From: Anas platyrhynchos
Lineage: Eukaryota > Chordata > Aves > Anseriformes > Anatidae
Reading direction: 5' to 3'
Length of the DNA: 64,000 nt
Assembly (NCBI RefSeq): GCF_047663525.1
Contig: NC_092613.1
Location: 5,605,501-5,669,500 of the forward strand
Shown piece after piece: positions 45,501 through 58,359 of the stretch. How positions within the stretch are numbered: position 1 is the first letter of the stretch; every line of letters begins with the position of its first letter. The translations under genes were made by a program, and so were the position numbers. The notes under the pieces are model-generated. The model worked only from the letters and a program-made list of their open reading frames with translations, was not told where the DNA came from and searched no databases.

Positions 45501-48500
45501 TTTTTCCAGCCCGCTGCTCCCCTCCCTGACCCCGGCATCGCGCCTCGCGTAGCCGGCTCCCCGGGGCAGGCATGTTTGCGCAGCCCTCGGCCTCCCCCTG
45601 CTCCAAAGGAAACCCGAAGCTGTCAAAGCATCGAGCCTCAGCCTCGGCTCGTTTCTCCCTTCGCCTTTTTTCCCTTCTTTTTTAAGCAGCTGCCCCGTGG
45701 TGGTGCTCGCAGCCCCGGGGTGGGGGCACTCGCCCTGTCCTGGCGTGCACCGTCGCTGGCCGGCCGTGGCCACAGAACCCTGCCAGCCCCTTCCAGCCCG
45801 GCAAGCAGCAAGCGTTTCATAAGGAATACACAGCTCAGGGCTGGGAAATCAACATCTTTCTGTTTCTCCCTGCCTGGGGGAGTTCGGCTCCCATACTTTA
45901 ATTTTGCACATTTATTTTGATTGAAGCCAAAGCGGACGGAAGGCTGAGCCCAGCTGCCAAGGCTGTAAAATCAGCCGTCAGGAGCCTTCCCAGAAGCTGC
46001 CGTGCCCTCCTCTGCCTGTGCCGGGAGGGATGGGTTGGATCCAGCCCAGAGCCAAGCATGGGCAGCACTGGGGGGCAGAGCAGCCACCCTTGGGTAGCAT
46101 CACCCCCCAAATGTTCCTGCTGCAGCAGCGCCATCCAGAAAGTCTGCCTTCTGCTGGTTTAATCTCAGCACGGCCAGAAATTAAAGAAAACCCCCCAAAC
46201 GGTGCCAATCTGCAGCCCCGGGGCTGGGCGAGGAGCTGGGCACGGGGTGGGGGTCAACATCCCCAAACCCAACCCTCGTGGGTTGCCCCCGTTTGTGGCA
46301 CGGGGTGGGCTGCACAAAGTGTCCCCACCTCACTTGGAGGCCTCTCCCACGGGGGACGTGGCCCCGGGTGCCACCAGAGCCACCGGCAGCGCTCCCCGGG
46401 CAGGATAAATGCCCCCATCCCCCGGACAGCAGCAGGGTGGCTCCTCCGCACGCTCCCTCCTGGAAGCAGCGCTGCCGCCCCGCGCCCTTGCATGCCTTTC
46501 TGCGTGATTAGCAGCGTGCGTAATGACTCCAATTAGGAGAGCTGGAAAGCTCGAGGGAGCTGCGGCTCTGCTTTCCCAAATGTCAGGTGGAGGTGGAGCG
46601 GCAGAGGAAGTGTTTTCATCTCGAAGGCATCCGCGCCGCTGCTCCAGCGGAGGCAGATGCTCTGGGAGCAGCTCCTGCAGCCCGGGAGCTCTCCGAGGAT
46701 TTGCTCTCCTGCGGGTGGAGGGCTGAGAAACCGCGGCCAAAGCCAACACCGAGGGGGATCCGGGCTCTTTGCTGATATCCCCAGCATCTTCCCAAAGCAG
46801 CCAGGGGATGCAGCTGCTTGGGAAAGAGTGTCACCACTTCTTCCTCCTTTAGCGCTACCAAAACAAGGGATGGGGACATTTTCTGGGAGGAGAGGGGCTC
46901 AATGTGATTCAGCATCGCTGCTCGGAGCCTGGCTGCAGAAATAGCGGGGGGGAGGCGAGGGGCAAGGGGAGCACGGGGCGAAGGCAGCCACGACCCGTGC
47001 TCCCTGTTTGTTTTTCAGCGCAGGCTTTGGGGCTTTGCTGAAGCCGGAGGAATTCATCTCGCTGAAAGAGCCTTGTTTTTCGTGGAGGAAATGAGACAGC
47101 GGGCTTTTAATAGGAAATAAAAACACGTAAAATAAAGAGAAACTGAGACACAGGCCTGGAAAAATGTCGAGCCATCCAGCTGCGTCTCGCCAGCAGCCTG
47201 GCCCCTGCCAGCAGGCATCGCTGCATGCAGCCCGGCCGCAGCGACCTCGGCCCCAGCCCCTCGTTGCCTCCCCGGCCCCGCAGCCCTGCTGCCCACCCAG
47301 CTCCCCACGGCCCCCTGGGTTCTCCTACAGTGGGGGAAGAGGCTCCTTCCTCTGCCCGTCTCCATCATCTGCTCGGGCATCACCCAGGTGTGGAGCTCGG
47401 GGGGCTTTGGGGGTGTCTGGATGAGTGGTGGAGGGACACAGAGAGAGATCCATCTGTCGTCCTCAAGGGGAATCACCGATGCCACAGCGCAAACCACTTT
47501 GCAAATGTGGCAGCCGTGTTGAGCTGGTTCCATACGGGGCTGGAAATGAATCCGGATTCACCCAGGGGGGTTTAAACCTGGCCAGCTGTGTGCTGGGGCT
47601 CCAGGAGCAGAGCAGGGAAGGAACCACGCAGCCTGGAGGCTCCCCGTGATGCTGAGGACATCAGCGGGGACGCCAACGAGGGTAAATCTGGGCCGCTATG
47701 GGGACAGCCCAGAAGGAAAAGCGCTGATGATTTTCCAACCCTGAATTGTGCCTTCCGATGGAGCTGTGCTGGGACCCCCGTGCTGGGATATGGTGTGTAG
47801 GACTGAGGGCACCCCACAGACAAACGGACACCCCAACCGGCATGGTTCAGCCTGCCCTGGGAGGTGAGGAGCTCACGGTCCTGTAAACCTGCAAAGAAAA
47901 CCAGCCAAAGGCTGGGTTTGAGGTTCGCCAGCTGTGCTTTATGGGGATTTGCACGGGGATCGGAGAGCGCTCCCGGCTCCCGGCTCGCTTGCGTTGATTA
48001 AGTGAGACACTTAAAGAGCGAGGGAAGGGCTTGGGGGAGGAAGATGGTGGCCGTGCAGGGGAAGAGGCCACGGAAAGCCCTGGAGATGCCTCTGGGAGCA
48101 GCTCCGTGGTCTCCCAGCACAGCCCTGGTTAAATCACAACGCAGCGCACAGCTGGAGGGTGCCCTGGGGAGCTCCCGTCCTCCTGCCCCCAGGAGCATCC
48201 CTCGCAGCAGCGCCGTGCCTGACAGCCACACAGCCCAGCCCAGGGCTCCTCGGGCCACCAACCACATAGAAAAGGGTGGCCACCATCCTGGACATTGTCC
48301 CCATGGCCAGCAGGGACCAGAGCAGCAGCTTTAGGGCCGGCATCTATCCTGGCTGCGTGCTGAGCCCCAGGACCGAGCATCCCCGACAGAAGCCAGAGCT
48401 CCTGACCCCAGGGTTTCTCCCGAAGCCGTGCCCTGGCCGAGTGCCCTCTGTCTCCCCCGGGGTGTCCCCATCGCAGCTCGCCCGCCCAGCCGCCCCCGGT

Positions 48501-48927
48501 TTCCTTCCAGCAGACACTGTCCTGACATATGAAGTCAAACCCCTCCTGACGCAGCTCTTGGCCATCGGAGGAACCAGCCGCAGCTACGGACGCAAACAAG
48601 CCATGTTTCCACCCTGGGCTCCTTCCAGCCCCGTCCTGGTTGTCTGCAGAGCCGCACCCAGGACTCGAGCCATGCACAGGGAGCTGGGAGGTCTGGTGGC
48701 CCTGACCTGGCATTTCGTAGCCCTCTGGGGACGGTGGCATTTGGGGTCACGTTGTCCCCGTGCCCAGAGCCTCCTTGGAGCTTTGGCAGCTCCTGATGGT
48801 GGCACGGGGGCAGTATCAGAGCAGTTCAACCCTTTGAAATGCTCCTCAGGGGCAACCTGCAGGGGATTTCTGAAGCTGCAGATGCTTCAGGACAACCTTG
48901 CTCGGAAACATTTAATGGGGAGGGTTT

Positions 48928-49007
48928 GGGAAGGGAAGGGAAGCAAAGTGAAGAAGTGAAGAGAAGCAAAGAGAAGTGAAACGAAGTGAAGAGAAGACAA
49001 GACAAGG
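48928..49007. repeat. Degenerate purine tandem (GAAGTGAA-type)
   Basis: Eighty bases of almost pure purine built from gaagtgaa, gaagcaaa and gaagacaa variants. An old, degenerate short-unit tandem array on the plus strand. Confidence 0.75.
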
Positions 49008-49839
49008 GCAGAGCCCAGGGCTCTGCAGCCTGCAGGGAGCAGAGGAAAGCAGGGGCTGGGGCCCAAGGAGCTGCCCCAGCGAAGGAGTCTGCAGCTGGGG
49101 GGCACAGCTGGAAGCCCCCAGGATCACTGGGAAAGGCTGGGAGAAGGAGGCAGGAGGAGAGACCTTGAAGGAGTTTTCAACCGGCTCCTGCAAACATTTC
49201 CCCAACAAAAGCTCCTTCAGTCCCAGGGCGCCCGGCCCCTTGCGTGGAGCCAAGGGTAACATCCCTGCGTGTGAAGCTGTAAGGAAACGTGCTCATTTTT
49301 CAGCACATTTGCTAAAACGCTGCGTGCAGAGGGGGGGGAGCAGAGCTTTCCCCGTGTCATATTAACAACGTGTCCCCTCCCCTCCCGTGGCACTGCTGGG
49401 GGAAGGATCGAGGCCACCCCGGGGTCTGATTCCCACCTGGGGGTCTCCAGGAGATTGCACCAGCAAGGCCGGTGTTTGCTGCCGGTTTCCTGCGAAGCGC
49501 ACCGGGATGGAGACATTTACTTAGGATTTCACATTATTAACAGCCACCGCAGGAAAAGGTCAGGGAAAGAGAGAAGCCCACGGTGTTATTTCCCGGAGCA
49601 AATGCTCGAGGAGAGGGATGCTGCTGGGGTTTCCTCCAGCGGCTCCGTAACAAAAGGGGATTTTCCCCTTGAAAACACCCAGAGAAAAAAGCATCCGAAA
49701 GAATTCCTGGAGGGCTGCCAGGGCAGTGGGGAACCCCCCCTCCTGGGGCAAGCAGGGTGCCCGGAGCTGTTACCAGGAGGTGCTGCAGGCGCTGGGTACC
49801 GCTAGCAGCAGCGCGCAGCCATTCATCACCAGCCCTCGA

Positions 49840-49960
49840 GGGTGTTACGGGAGAGGATTAATTAATTTTTACACGCAGCTTAGCGCGGGGCTGGGTGCGA
49901 TCGTGCATTATTCAGGCGTTCAATAACACAGCTGATTTATTAATGAGGAGGTCAGGCTCC
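49840..49960. promoter_or_regulatory. AT-rich candidate conserved element in the PRELP-FMOD gap
   Basis: It contains gaggattaattaattttta, cgatcgtgcattattcag and gctgatttattaatgagg in one non-repetitive block, with several homeodomain-type TAAT cores. Regulatory role is inferred. Confidence 0.35.
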
Positions 49961-50968
49961 CTGGAAATGAAGGCTGGTTGTAAAACCGCTCCCGGCCAGG
50001 ATGTTTCGGAGGAGCCGCTGGAGCGGAGCCGGCTCGGGGCCGCACAGCGCCGCTGGCTGGGACGGGGACGGCACGCAGAGCTGCCCTGTTCCTTACAGCC
50101 CATTAATCCCCGTGCAGCTTCGGAGACGCACGTTCCTGCTCCGGCACGGGCAGGAGGCCGCGGAAATGTATGTGCAGGAGCCTGGAGCGGCATCTATAGG
50201 AGCGGCTCGCTGGCTGCCTCCTCCCCGCAGCCGCTGCTGCAGCCATGGAGGACCTGGGGAGCCAAAGAGACCCAGGGCTTACACATCAGCATCGCGCTCT
50301 TGCAGGGAAAAAAGGGAGAGAAACGCAGGCAGCCAACCCCTCCCTCCAGCGCGGCGCTGCTGGCCGGGAAGGAGCTGGCTGTCGGCGAGGAGAGCTGGAG
50401 CCATCTCCAAAAAGAAAATAAAGGAAGGAAATCCTTACAGGAGGAGCCGTTTTCCCCACGGTTACCCTTGGGGGCTGATAGCCCACCTATCTCTCCACCC
50501 CTTCTTTATTTTGGCCCCGTTTTGGGCAGCCCTTTCCTCTCCTCCTCTCTCTCAGAGGCTGGGGCTGCCCGGAGGTGGGCAGCAAACACCGCGCCGGGGC
50601 TGAGCTGCAGCCAGGCTGGCCCATCCCGGGGAAACACGGGGGCTCCTCCAGCGTTTTCATGTCCCTGGGGGTGACACGGTGCAGTGCTCGGCCACCCTGC
50701 TGCTGTGACGGCCGTGTTTTGGGAGAGGATGGCTGCTTGCATATGGTGCCAGAGGCACCAAACGTCCCCCATAGGCGATCCCGCTGCGTGGTCCGGCAGC
50801 AGCAGGGGCCGGGCGCCGGGCTCAGCTCGGCAGCGATTCCTTTTTCTCTCTTTGAAGGCAGAAACAAAACGGAGCCCAGAGCCAGGGAGAGGTCCCGGGG
50901 CTTTGCAAACACAATGCGCCTCGTTGCACAATCGCAAAGGGATGGACGGGGAAGGAGGAAGGGGGAGG

Positions 50969-50996
50969 AAAAAAAAAAAAAAAAACAAAAAAAAAA
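50969..50996. repeat. Poly-A tract with one interruption
   Basis: A17-C-A10. Simple repeat; no retroposed body seen to its left. Confidence 0.9.
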
Positions 50997-52309
50997 CGGG
51001 GGCCCCAAGCAGGTAGGGGACAAAACCGAGGTGGAGGCAGCAACTGGAGGGGGTCGGGGGCAAGCGTGGTGGTGGCTGGGAGCCGTTTGGGGATGGTGGG
51101 GCTTTTTGGATGAGGCCAGCAGCACGGGGCAGGGTTTTGACATGGTTTTGTCTTCATTTCTGTGGCGACAGAGGAGAGGAGCATTGGGGGCATTTCGCAC
51201 CCCCCCCCAAAGCAGCCAGCAGCAGCAGGGGAGAGGAGCTGGCTCCTCGGAAAGGCTTCTCCCAGCGCTAACAGGGAGCCTGGGGCAGGGGGAGAAGCCG
51301 CTGGTGCCTCCGCGGAGGAGCTGGCGGCCAGCCCGGCTCTGATCAGCCCGCACACACTGTCCTCGGAGAGGGCCAGCGGAAACCAAAGGAAAACAAAGCA
51401 AGAATTTACCAAACCACAGGCAGCGCAGCCGGGGCACCGCTCGTCCACGCCTCCCGCTGCAAACACCCCCCGAGGAGGGCAGGGGTCGGGCACTAGGGTT
51501 AGGGTTGGCAGCGGGCAGGGACACGCTGCTGGGACAGCCCCAGGTGCCAGCACGTGGCGGGGACGTGCTGGGGCTCAGGGGTCTCTGAGGGGCTCCCATT
51601 TCTTCCTCCTTATCCACCTGAGCTCGGATGGAGATGATGGAGACGGAGCACCAGGCACTGCCTGGTGGTTAGGAGCGGATTCCCCATGCCCAGCACGCCA
51701 GCCACACACACATCTCTACCCACGTGGAGGCTCCAGATCCCCCCCAAATAATCACCCCAAAGGTTCTGGGAACCTCAGGAGGGGCTCAGCCCCAGCAGAC
51801 ACCAGCCCCTGCTCATCCCCAGGCAGCAGCGGGCGTTGTGTGCTGCGCGCCGGCAGCCTGAGCGCTGCCAAGAAGGAGCCGCTTTGATCACGGCTAATTA
51901 TTGCTGCCGGCCTGACACAGCTCGGCAGCACCCGTCCCACCCCCGTCCCAGCTGCACCCGCCCACGGGGCCCCGTCACCCCCCTCTGTAGCCCCCCCCTC
52001 GGCAGCCGCTTTGTAGGATTGGGGTCGGCACTGCTGGTGCCCCACATCCACCTCCAGCGCTCGCCATCCTTGTGGATGGATGGACGGACGGACAACAGAC
52101 AGGGCACCAGCAACGTGCCCCACAGCACAGAGAGGGCTGGGGGCATCCCTGCCCCAAACCCCAAGGTCGATGCTGTCCCCTCGGTGCCACGTCCCCGCCG
52201 CTGCTCCTTTTATCTCCAGCACCCCGAGTTCCCCCTGAGCGGCGCAGCACAGGAGCGAAAGCAAAGAACGCCCACGCCCTGCTTCTTGCTCCTGTTTATC
52301 TCCAAAGCC

Positions 52310-52354
52310 TTTTTTTTTAAAAAAAAAAAAGAAAAAGAAAGAAAAAGAAAGAAA
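52310..52354. repeat. T9-A12 hairpin-like tract plus GAAA repeats
   Basis: Nine T followed directly by twelve A, then gaaaaagaaa units. Self-complementary T/A junction in a low-complexity stretch. Confidence 0.85.
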
Positions 52355-52562
52355 CACATGCCTTCCCTGCACGGGGAAGAGTGCTTGCAGCTCGGAAGAA
52401 GCCCCGAGTGCCAGGGCAGGGAGGGCAGAGGTTCGCGGCCCCTGGCAGGGCTCGGCCGAGGCTCTCGGTGCTGCTTTTTGCTTTTTGTTTGCTAGCGCGG
52501 GGAGCCAGGTGGCAGGAGCAGGCGGGGAGGCTAATGGGTTTCCCAGGCAGCTGATGTTTTGC

Positions 52563-52587
52563 TTTTTTTTTTTTTTTTTTTTTTTTT
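52563..52587. repeat. Poly-T run (25)
   Basis: Longest homopolymer in the window, 210 bp from the T9-A12 tract. It may be a minus-strand poly-A tail, but no element body is recognised. Confidence 0.9.
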
Positions 52588-54815
52588 GTTCATATTTCAG
52601 ATGCTTTAGAGAGAAAAACAGCCCGCGCGCCGTGAGGGAGGGGAGATCGGTGCCGTGACCTCCCTGAACCGAGGGGGGTCACACGGAGACGGGGGGGAGC
52701 CACACGAAGGCTCTGGCAAAGGTTTGGGTGCCCATCATGGGGCTGCGGGTGGGGGGCACAGGACCAGACCCTTCCATCTCCCCCCCCATCACCCCAGAGC
52801 TGGCTGCGTTTCACTGACGGGGGCATCCAGCTGGGGGGGCCCTGCACATTTTAGCGGCGTTGGCATCGTCTGAGGGCAGCGCAAGGAAGGAGGGACCCAG
52901 GGCTGCGTGCGCAGGGCCCCCTCCTTGTGTGCTCCCTGGTGCAGCTCGGGTTGCTGCTTATAATTTATTAATCTCACACCGGTTTATATTTGGCTCCAGG
53001 CGCGTCGTCAGCCTTGTTTGTGGGGACGTTTGGGCACCGGGCGCTCTGTTTGGGGACAGAAGAGGCCGGCACCAAGGGACGGGGCTGGGGACAGGCAGAG
53101 AAGGGACCCTGGGGCTCAGCACCCTGCAGGAGAGCTCCGAGGCTCCCTGCTTGGCTGCGAGATCTTCCCCATTCAGGAGCCTCAACCAAGGGGCTGGAGG
53201 GAACCTGTTCCCATCTGCTGTTTGTTCAGGAGAGCCGGGAGGCTGCTGAGAGGAGCCAGGCGCTCAAAGGGCCTTTGATGACATGAATCGAGGGCTCTGA
53301 GCAAGGAAACGCCGCGTTTTTTCCTTCTGCTCCTTGCACGGCCGCAGCCAGCACCTGGCGGCTTTCGGAGCTCCCTCGATGCCACGGCAGGGAGGGAAGG
53401 GGAGAGGAGGCTGGCACCTTGCTCAGCCTCCAAACGCAGAGCAATCCCCGGCCCCAAATGTCCTCCATCCCCTTCTCCCTCCCTATTGCTCCAGCAAGGG
53501 GCTGGGCGCTGCTGCCACAGCCCAGCGGTGCCGCTTCGTCCTGCAGTGGCCGAGCAGGGGGGGCTCTGTTTTTGGGTACCCCCTTCCCCGGGAGCAGGGA
53601 CAGATCCTTGCTGCGGGTCGGGGTACCCCGGTGCCACGGACGGGGCCAGGAGGGTGGCAGCACCCTGCTGGGTCTCTCCCCGGTGCCTCGTGGCATCTAC
53701 GAGCCCAAAATTGCTGCACCACGGACCCTAAATCGCGGCACCAGAGCCTGGGACACCTGCTGGGGGTGCGTGGCCTGTCCTCCACGGTGGCTTTGCGCTC
53801 GGCTAGCCCCCTGCTAGCTGCTCTCCTGGCTGCTCTGCCAAAACCTGCAGGCTCCCAAAGGTGCCTCGCTGCGTGCTCCGAACGAGCCTCCCTTGGCCAC
53901 GGGGATGTTCTCAGCGTAAAGCAGCCGTCCAGGGACAGGAGAGGGAGCGACGGGAGGAGGAAACGCTTCAGAGTTTCCAGCTCTGTTCTAAATTAGGCAC
54001 TTAACCTTTTCAAACGCATTTTACAGTGGTTGTAATAAGCCCTGACCCTCTTTGTGCTGGTAAATCCGCGCCGCGAGGAGCCCGTCGATGGGTTTTTAAG
54101 GAATCCGGCACACGGGGGCTGCAGGGGAGGGGATCACAGCATGCGGGCAGATGTCCCGAGACCATTTATTGCCTACTGGTAGGACTGGGAGCTGCGGGGA
54201 CATTCCTGAACCCAAGGCACTGGGAGGACGCCATCCACCCTCTAATAACCCCCGGACCCCAAGAGGCAGGCAGGCATTACATCGGGCTGCGGGGCCCCGA
54301 AGGCAGCCTGTAATTAGGGTGGGAAGTGCAGAGCTTTCCCCAGCTAAACCATCATTTCCCAGCGCCGGCGGCCCTGAGAAGTCGGTGGCTGGGAGCAGAA
54401 CGGGGCTGTGTGTGTGGGTAAAAGGGACAATTTGGGTTTCGCTGCCCCTCTTCCCCATTAAAGACTTTGGGGGCAAACCAGAGCCACGTGCGGGTGCTGC
54501 AGAGACACCTCTCAGCCCGTTTGCAGCCAGGAGAGCCCTGGGTGAGCCTTTACATCGTGGTGCAAGGGAAGCTTTGCAGCACCTCCCGTGGAAACCGGGT
54601 GAGCCCAGAGCCCCGGGGGGGTCAGCCCATGCTGACACACGGGAGCTGGGAGCCGCGGTGAGAGCAGCGCCCGCGCCCGACTCAGAGTTTCCAGAGGAGC
54701 CCTGGGGCTCTCGCCGCCCTCGCGCTGTCTCCGAGTGACCGATTCCCTCCCCGCCGCCTCAAATCCCGGTTCAAGAATGTTGTTTGGGTTGCAGAAAGTC
54801 TTGCTAAAAGAGGAA

Positions 54816-54857
54816 AGGGGGGGGGAAATTAAAAAAAAGAAAGAAAAAAAAAAAAGG
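54816..54857. repeat. Purine simple repeat (G9, A8, A12 runs)
   Basis: Low-complexity purine stretch of G and A homopolymers with gaaag interruptions. Confidence 0.85.
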
Positions 54858-55939
54858 AAGAGGGAGGCCGGGGTGAGACGGGAGGTCGAGGGAGGCTTCC
54901 CTGCTGACCCTTGAATTTTTGGGGAGGAGACTGCAGCAGCTGCAGGCGGTCACCAGATGTTGAGTGCGTTCCCTGCGCAGGGTTCAGCCAAGGCTGAGTC
55001 CCCCCGGGAGCTGCTGCTGCTCCCCCCAGGATTTCCCCACTGCCCCGTTTCTCCTTTTCCTGCTCTTTACCTGCCGGTGCTGCCGGCGTCCTCAGAAAGC
55101 AAGGGGGGGGGCATCCAGCTGGGGCTGGTTTTTGGAGGTTCCACGGAGGTGGCAGCCCCTGGGGAAGGTTTGGGGCTGCTCCTCCGGGCATGGGAGAGGC
55201 AAACCCCACTGCAAGGATCGGCTCTGGGTGGGAGGACGGGGAGGTGAGGGAGAGGAGGTTTGGTTGCAAACACCCAGAAAGGCCACACAAACCTGGGGGC
55301 CTCTGGAGAGTGGCTCCAGGGCTCCTCAGCTCCAGAATTTGGAGCACGAGCCCTGTCGGGAGGCCTGGTGCAATGCAGCAGCTCCGGATGATGGCCACCG
55401 CGGAGCCCCACTCATTTCCACCCCCTTTTCCCAAGCAAGGCTGGAAGATGCTGAGGGTTGAGGTCCCCCTGCTTGGACTCCTGTGGCTGGAGTCCCTCAG
55501 GCCAGCAGCAGGGACCTTCACCCTCCGGGAATTGGCTTTTTGGGACAAAACCCAGGAGGAGACCCCAGGAACCCCCCGGCTGCTGCGAGGTGAGAGCCCC
55601 ACATAGAGCCCAGTGGGACAGCCAGCCCATGGGGACCAGGACCCAAAAAAACCTGCAAGGGTGGGAGCACAGAGCAGAGCTGCAGCTTCTTGGAAACGTG
55701 GAAGAGGCAGAAATAACATTTCCATGGGTAAAAAGGGTAAAAAGGCTCTGAAGCAGCTTATGGCCACGGCTGGGTTCGGGTGTGCACGGCATGTTCGTAG
55801 CCCTGTGTTCACCGGGGCAGAAGGAGCTCTGGCCTTAGCTTCGGGTGGTTTTAATTCCTTTTAGGCTGCGAAGTGCTCGCTCCCTGTGCCAGAAGCAGCC
55901 TGACGAAACCGCGCTGGTCCGTGGAGAAGGCAGCGCTCC

Positions 55940-56130
55940 CGGCTCCGAGCCCGGGGTTTGAAAAATAAAGGCCAACGGGGGCCAGATTCGGTGGTTCCAA
56001 AAGCAAAGCTCGAGAGGATTTGATCAAAACAACCGGAACAAACCCAAACAAAATAGACACTGCTCACATCAGTTTGGTTTAGCAAACCAGGCATCTGTCT
56101 GGCCCTGACGAGATGCAGACTGTGGCCGTC
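55940..56130. promoter_or_regulatory. AT-rich candidate conserved element upstream of FMOD
   Basis: It contains ggatttgatcaaaacaacc (TCF/LEF-like palindrome TTGATCAA), several forkhead-like caaaca words and cagtttggtttagcaaacc. Non-repetitive, about 2.3 kb upstream of the predicted FMOD start. Inference only. Confidence 0.3.
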
Positions 56131-57899
56131 GGCGCAACTGCGCCGGCTGAGACGAGGCAATGATAGGGACCAGGGGCTTCAGGCGAGCAGGACGGAGCTC
56201 TGCTGGCTCCTGTTACCAATTCAGGGCTTTCTTTTAATGGTCAGCGATAGGGAAGAGGTGCTTATAGAAGGAGATTTCCAAAAGGTTTCGCAAAAGTCAA
56301 GGAGAGCTGCAGAAGCTTTGCAGTGGGCTGCAGTGAGCAGTGGTGCCGAGGTCTCACCAGCTCCCACCAGAGCCCCAAAAACCTCGCAGCAGAGCCCCAG
56401 CAGTGGCTGGGGGGTCCCTGGCCCCCTGGGACATGAGATTTTGGGGTTAACTAAAGAAAAAGGTGCGTGTGCTTCTTTAGAGGGCAACTTTTCACCTCCC
56501 TGAGCCAGTCCCGGAGGACACTGAAGCTGGACAGGATGAGCTTGGGTGAAAGTCCTTGTGACTGGGGAACAGAAAAAATGAGCTCAAACGGGCCTTTTTT
56601 ACTGGATTTGGCTGGGAAAGGGGGATGTGACCATGGGGAACGGAGCCATCCAGAGCCTACCCATGCATGAGGGCTCTGAAGCCCCCCCAGAAAGCCTCCC
56701 CCGGCGTGGTGCCCGTTTTGCCCTGCAGAAGGCAGAGAGGCCGCTTCCCTTATCTGACCCAGCCACGGATGTTTTGCTTTTCCAGAACAACATCCAAGCC
56801 CTGCAAAAGCCTCCGAGCTGTTGGCCACCGGGACACCTCGAGCTGCCAGCGATGTGACGCTGGTTGACACCAGCCGGGCGCCGAGCAGCAGCTGTTTTCT
56901 GGCTGCCACCACCCCGCACACCGCTCCCCCCGGCAGCAGGAGCAGAGCCCTCCCGGCAGGGTCATCCCCTGCCCCAACCCCACACACATCCACGAGCCCC
57001 TCTCCAGCCTCCCTGCCCTGCTGCAAGCTGCAATTGCGCTGCTTTCCTGGGACAGAGAGGTGCTGCCAGCTCCGTTAAATCCCGCAGAGGCTCAGGGCGC
57101 ACCAAACCTCTCCCTGCTTTACTGGGGATTCACCTCCTTTGGGGCAGCACAGCCTCATGGTTTTTTTTCCCCACTCGAAGGCAGGATTTCTCTGAATGCC
57201 CCAGAGCGAGCAGCTCTCTGCCTGCAGCCCAGGGCCCCGCGGTGAGCTGTGCTTTCCAGGCACTCTCTTCCTTCCCCAGCAGCCTCGCGTCCTGGCACCG
57301 TCCCCACTGTACAGCTCGTCCCTCGCCACCCACCCGCACATTCCTCCCCCTCGCAGCGAGGCCCGCGGATCGATAAGGATCTTTGCGAGGCTCCCCCGGG
57401 GAGGAGGATGTTTTGGCTGGGAAATATCGATGGGAAGCGAGGAGAAAAGTAAGCCCAGAGGGAGCCGGGCACCTGCCAAGCTCGCTAAATATCTCCAGGC
57501 TCCTCGGCAGACCTGGGCGTGCTGCTGGAGCCGGGCACGGAGCAGCAGGCGATGGGCAGGCAGGGTTCCTCCTCAAGCCCTGCAGGAGGAAATGCTTCGA
57601 CAAAAAGCCAAAGCTGGAGCATGCAGAAACAGGGACCGGGGGCTGCATCAGTGCCAACTGCCCCCCAGCTTTGCAGGACCCCCAGGGGCTCTGCACCCCC
57701 AGCTGATGTGTATCAGGGAGTGCTGCAAGCTCCCGTGTCCCCAGCCAGGGTCACCCAGCACACACACACCCCCTGTGCCCCCCCAGGAGCCTTGCTGGAG
57801 ACCCTCCATCCCTGTTAGGTGGGCACAGTCTGCAGAAACGCCAGCTTGGCATCTCTCTCCTGCCAAGCTGAAGACAAATTCCTGCTGTCACAGTGGCTC

Positions 57900-58270
57900 T
57901 TTGGTAGGCAATTTATTTACCTTGGATGCCGCAGCCTTATCGTTCATGGAAATGTTTATCCTAAATATTTAATAGCAGGGCTGCATAAACGGAGGCTTCC
58001 TGGGGAAGAAGCCCAGGCTGCAGCGGGGGCAGGCATAACGTCCCTTCCCTTGGTACTGCAAAAGTTAAAGATACTTTCTCGCTTCTCCCCAAGAATCACA
58101 TCCTCAGCACCTCAAAATCAGAGATTTTTTAATCTGGCCAGAGGCCTCTTCATCACTTCCTGATGAGAAACGCAGGAGACCTAACAACAGCCCTTTTAAA
58201 AACAACATCCCCGATTCCACTAACTCGTTAAACAGAGAGAGCCTGAAAAGTGCCAACACTCCTATGAGAA
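57900..58270. promoter_or_regulatory. AT-rich proximal upstream region of FMOD
   Basis: Several AT-rich, non-repetitive stretches (57905-57975, 58060-58155, 58185-58265) contrast with the surrounding GC-rich DNA and lead into the (GA)n/TATA unit. They include aaatatttaatagc near 57964 and cttttaaaaacaac near 58193. This is the texture expected of a conserved proximal promoter; function is inferred from position only. Confidence 0.35.
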
Positions 58271-58277
58271 AAGACGG

Positions 58278-58280
<3 letters not shown>

Positions 58281-58310
<30 letters not shown>
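58281..58310. repeat. (GA)n microsatellite upstream of FMOD TATA box
   Basis: About 14 GA dinucleotides flanked by GGGAGG purine runs, ending 20 bp before the putative TATA box. It is a simple repeat, but its place makes it a possible promoter element (GAGA-type or triplex-forming tract). Confidence 0.85.
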
Positions 58311-58313
<3 letters not shown>

Positions 58314-58327
58314 AAAGAAAAAGCAGG

Positions 58328-58338
58328 TTATTTATAAC
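58328..58338 (+). promoter_or_regulatory. FMOD: Putative FMOD TATA box
   Basis: The sequence TTATTTATAAC lies about 25 nt upstream of the predicted exon 1 start and 20 bp after the end of a (GA)n tract. It is the best TATA-type box upstream of FMOD in the correct orientation. Confidence 0.5.
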
Positions 58339-58359
58339 GCCAGGCAGCATTAGGGTCTC

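Larger units (their letters stand above)
35286..49839. other. PRELP-FMOD gap, middle part, no gene recognised
   Basis: About 14.5 kb without recognisable coding sequence. Better-looking AT-rich islands lie near 36360-36530, 41015-41165 (with a gctataaattcag TATA-like word) and 43590-43790 (with ctattaattagcgg). Simple repeats are a poly-A at 36544, a T/A-rich stretch at 42449-42542 and a purine tract at 48928-49007. Confidence 0.55.
49961..57899. other. PRELP-FMOD gap, right part, no gene recognised
   Basis: GC-rich DNA upstream of FMOD with long homopolymers (50969-50996, 52310-52354, 52563-52587, 54816-54857) and AT-rich islands near 53980-54065 and 55940-56130. No coding exon recognised. 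Confidence 0.55.

Noticed and set aside
51494-51506. Two TTAGGG-like units (tagggttagggtt), a possible interstitial telomere repeat
   Set aside because: Only two units; expected by chance in 64 kb of G-rich DNA.
55449-55591. Short hydrophobic leader-like open reading (MLRVEVPLLGLLWLE) followed by a GTGAG donor
   Set aside because: Weak acceptor, no downstream partner exon and no recognised family; such chance combinations are expected in the window.
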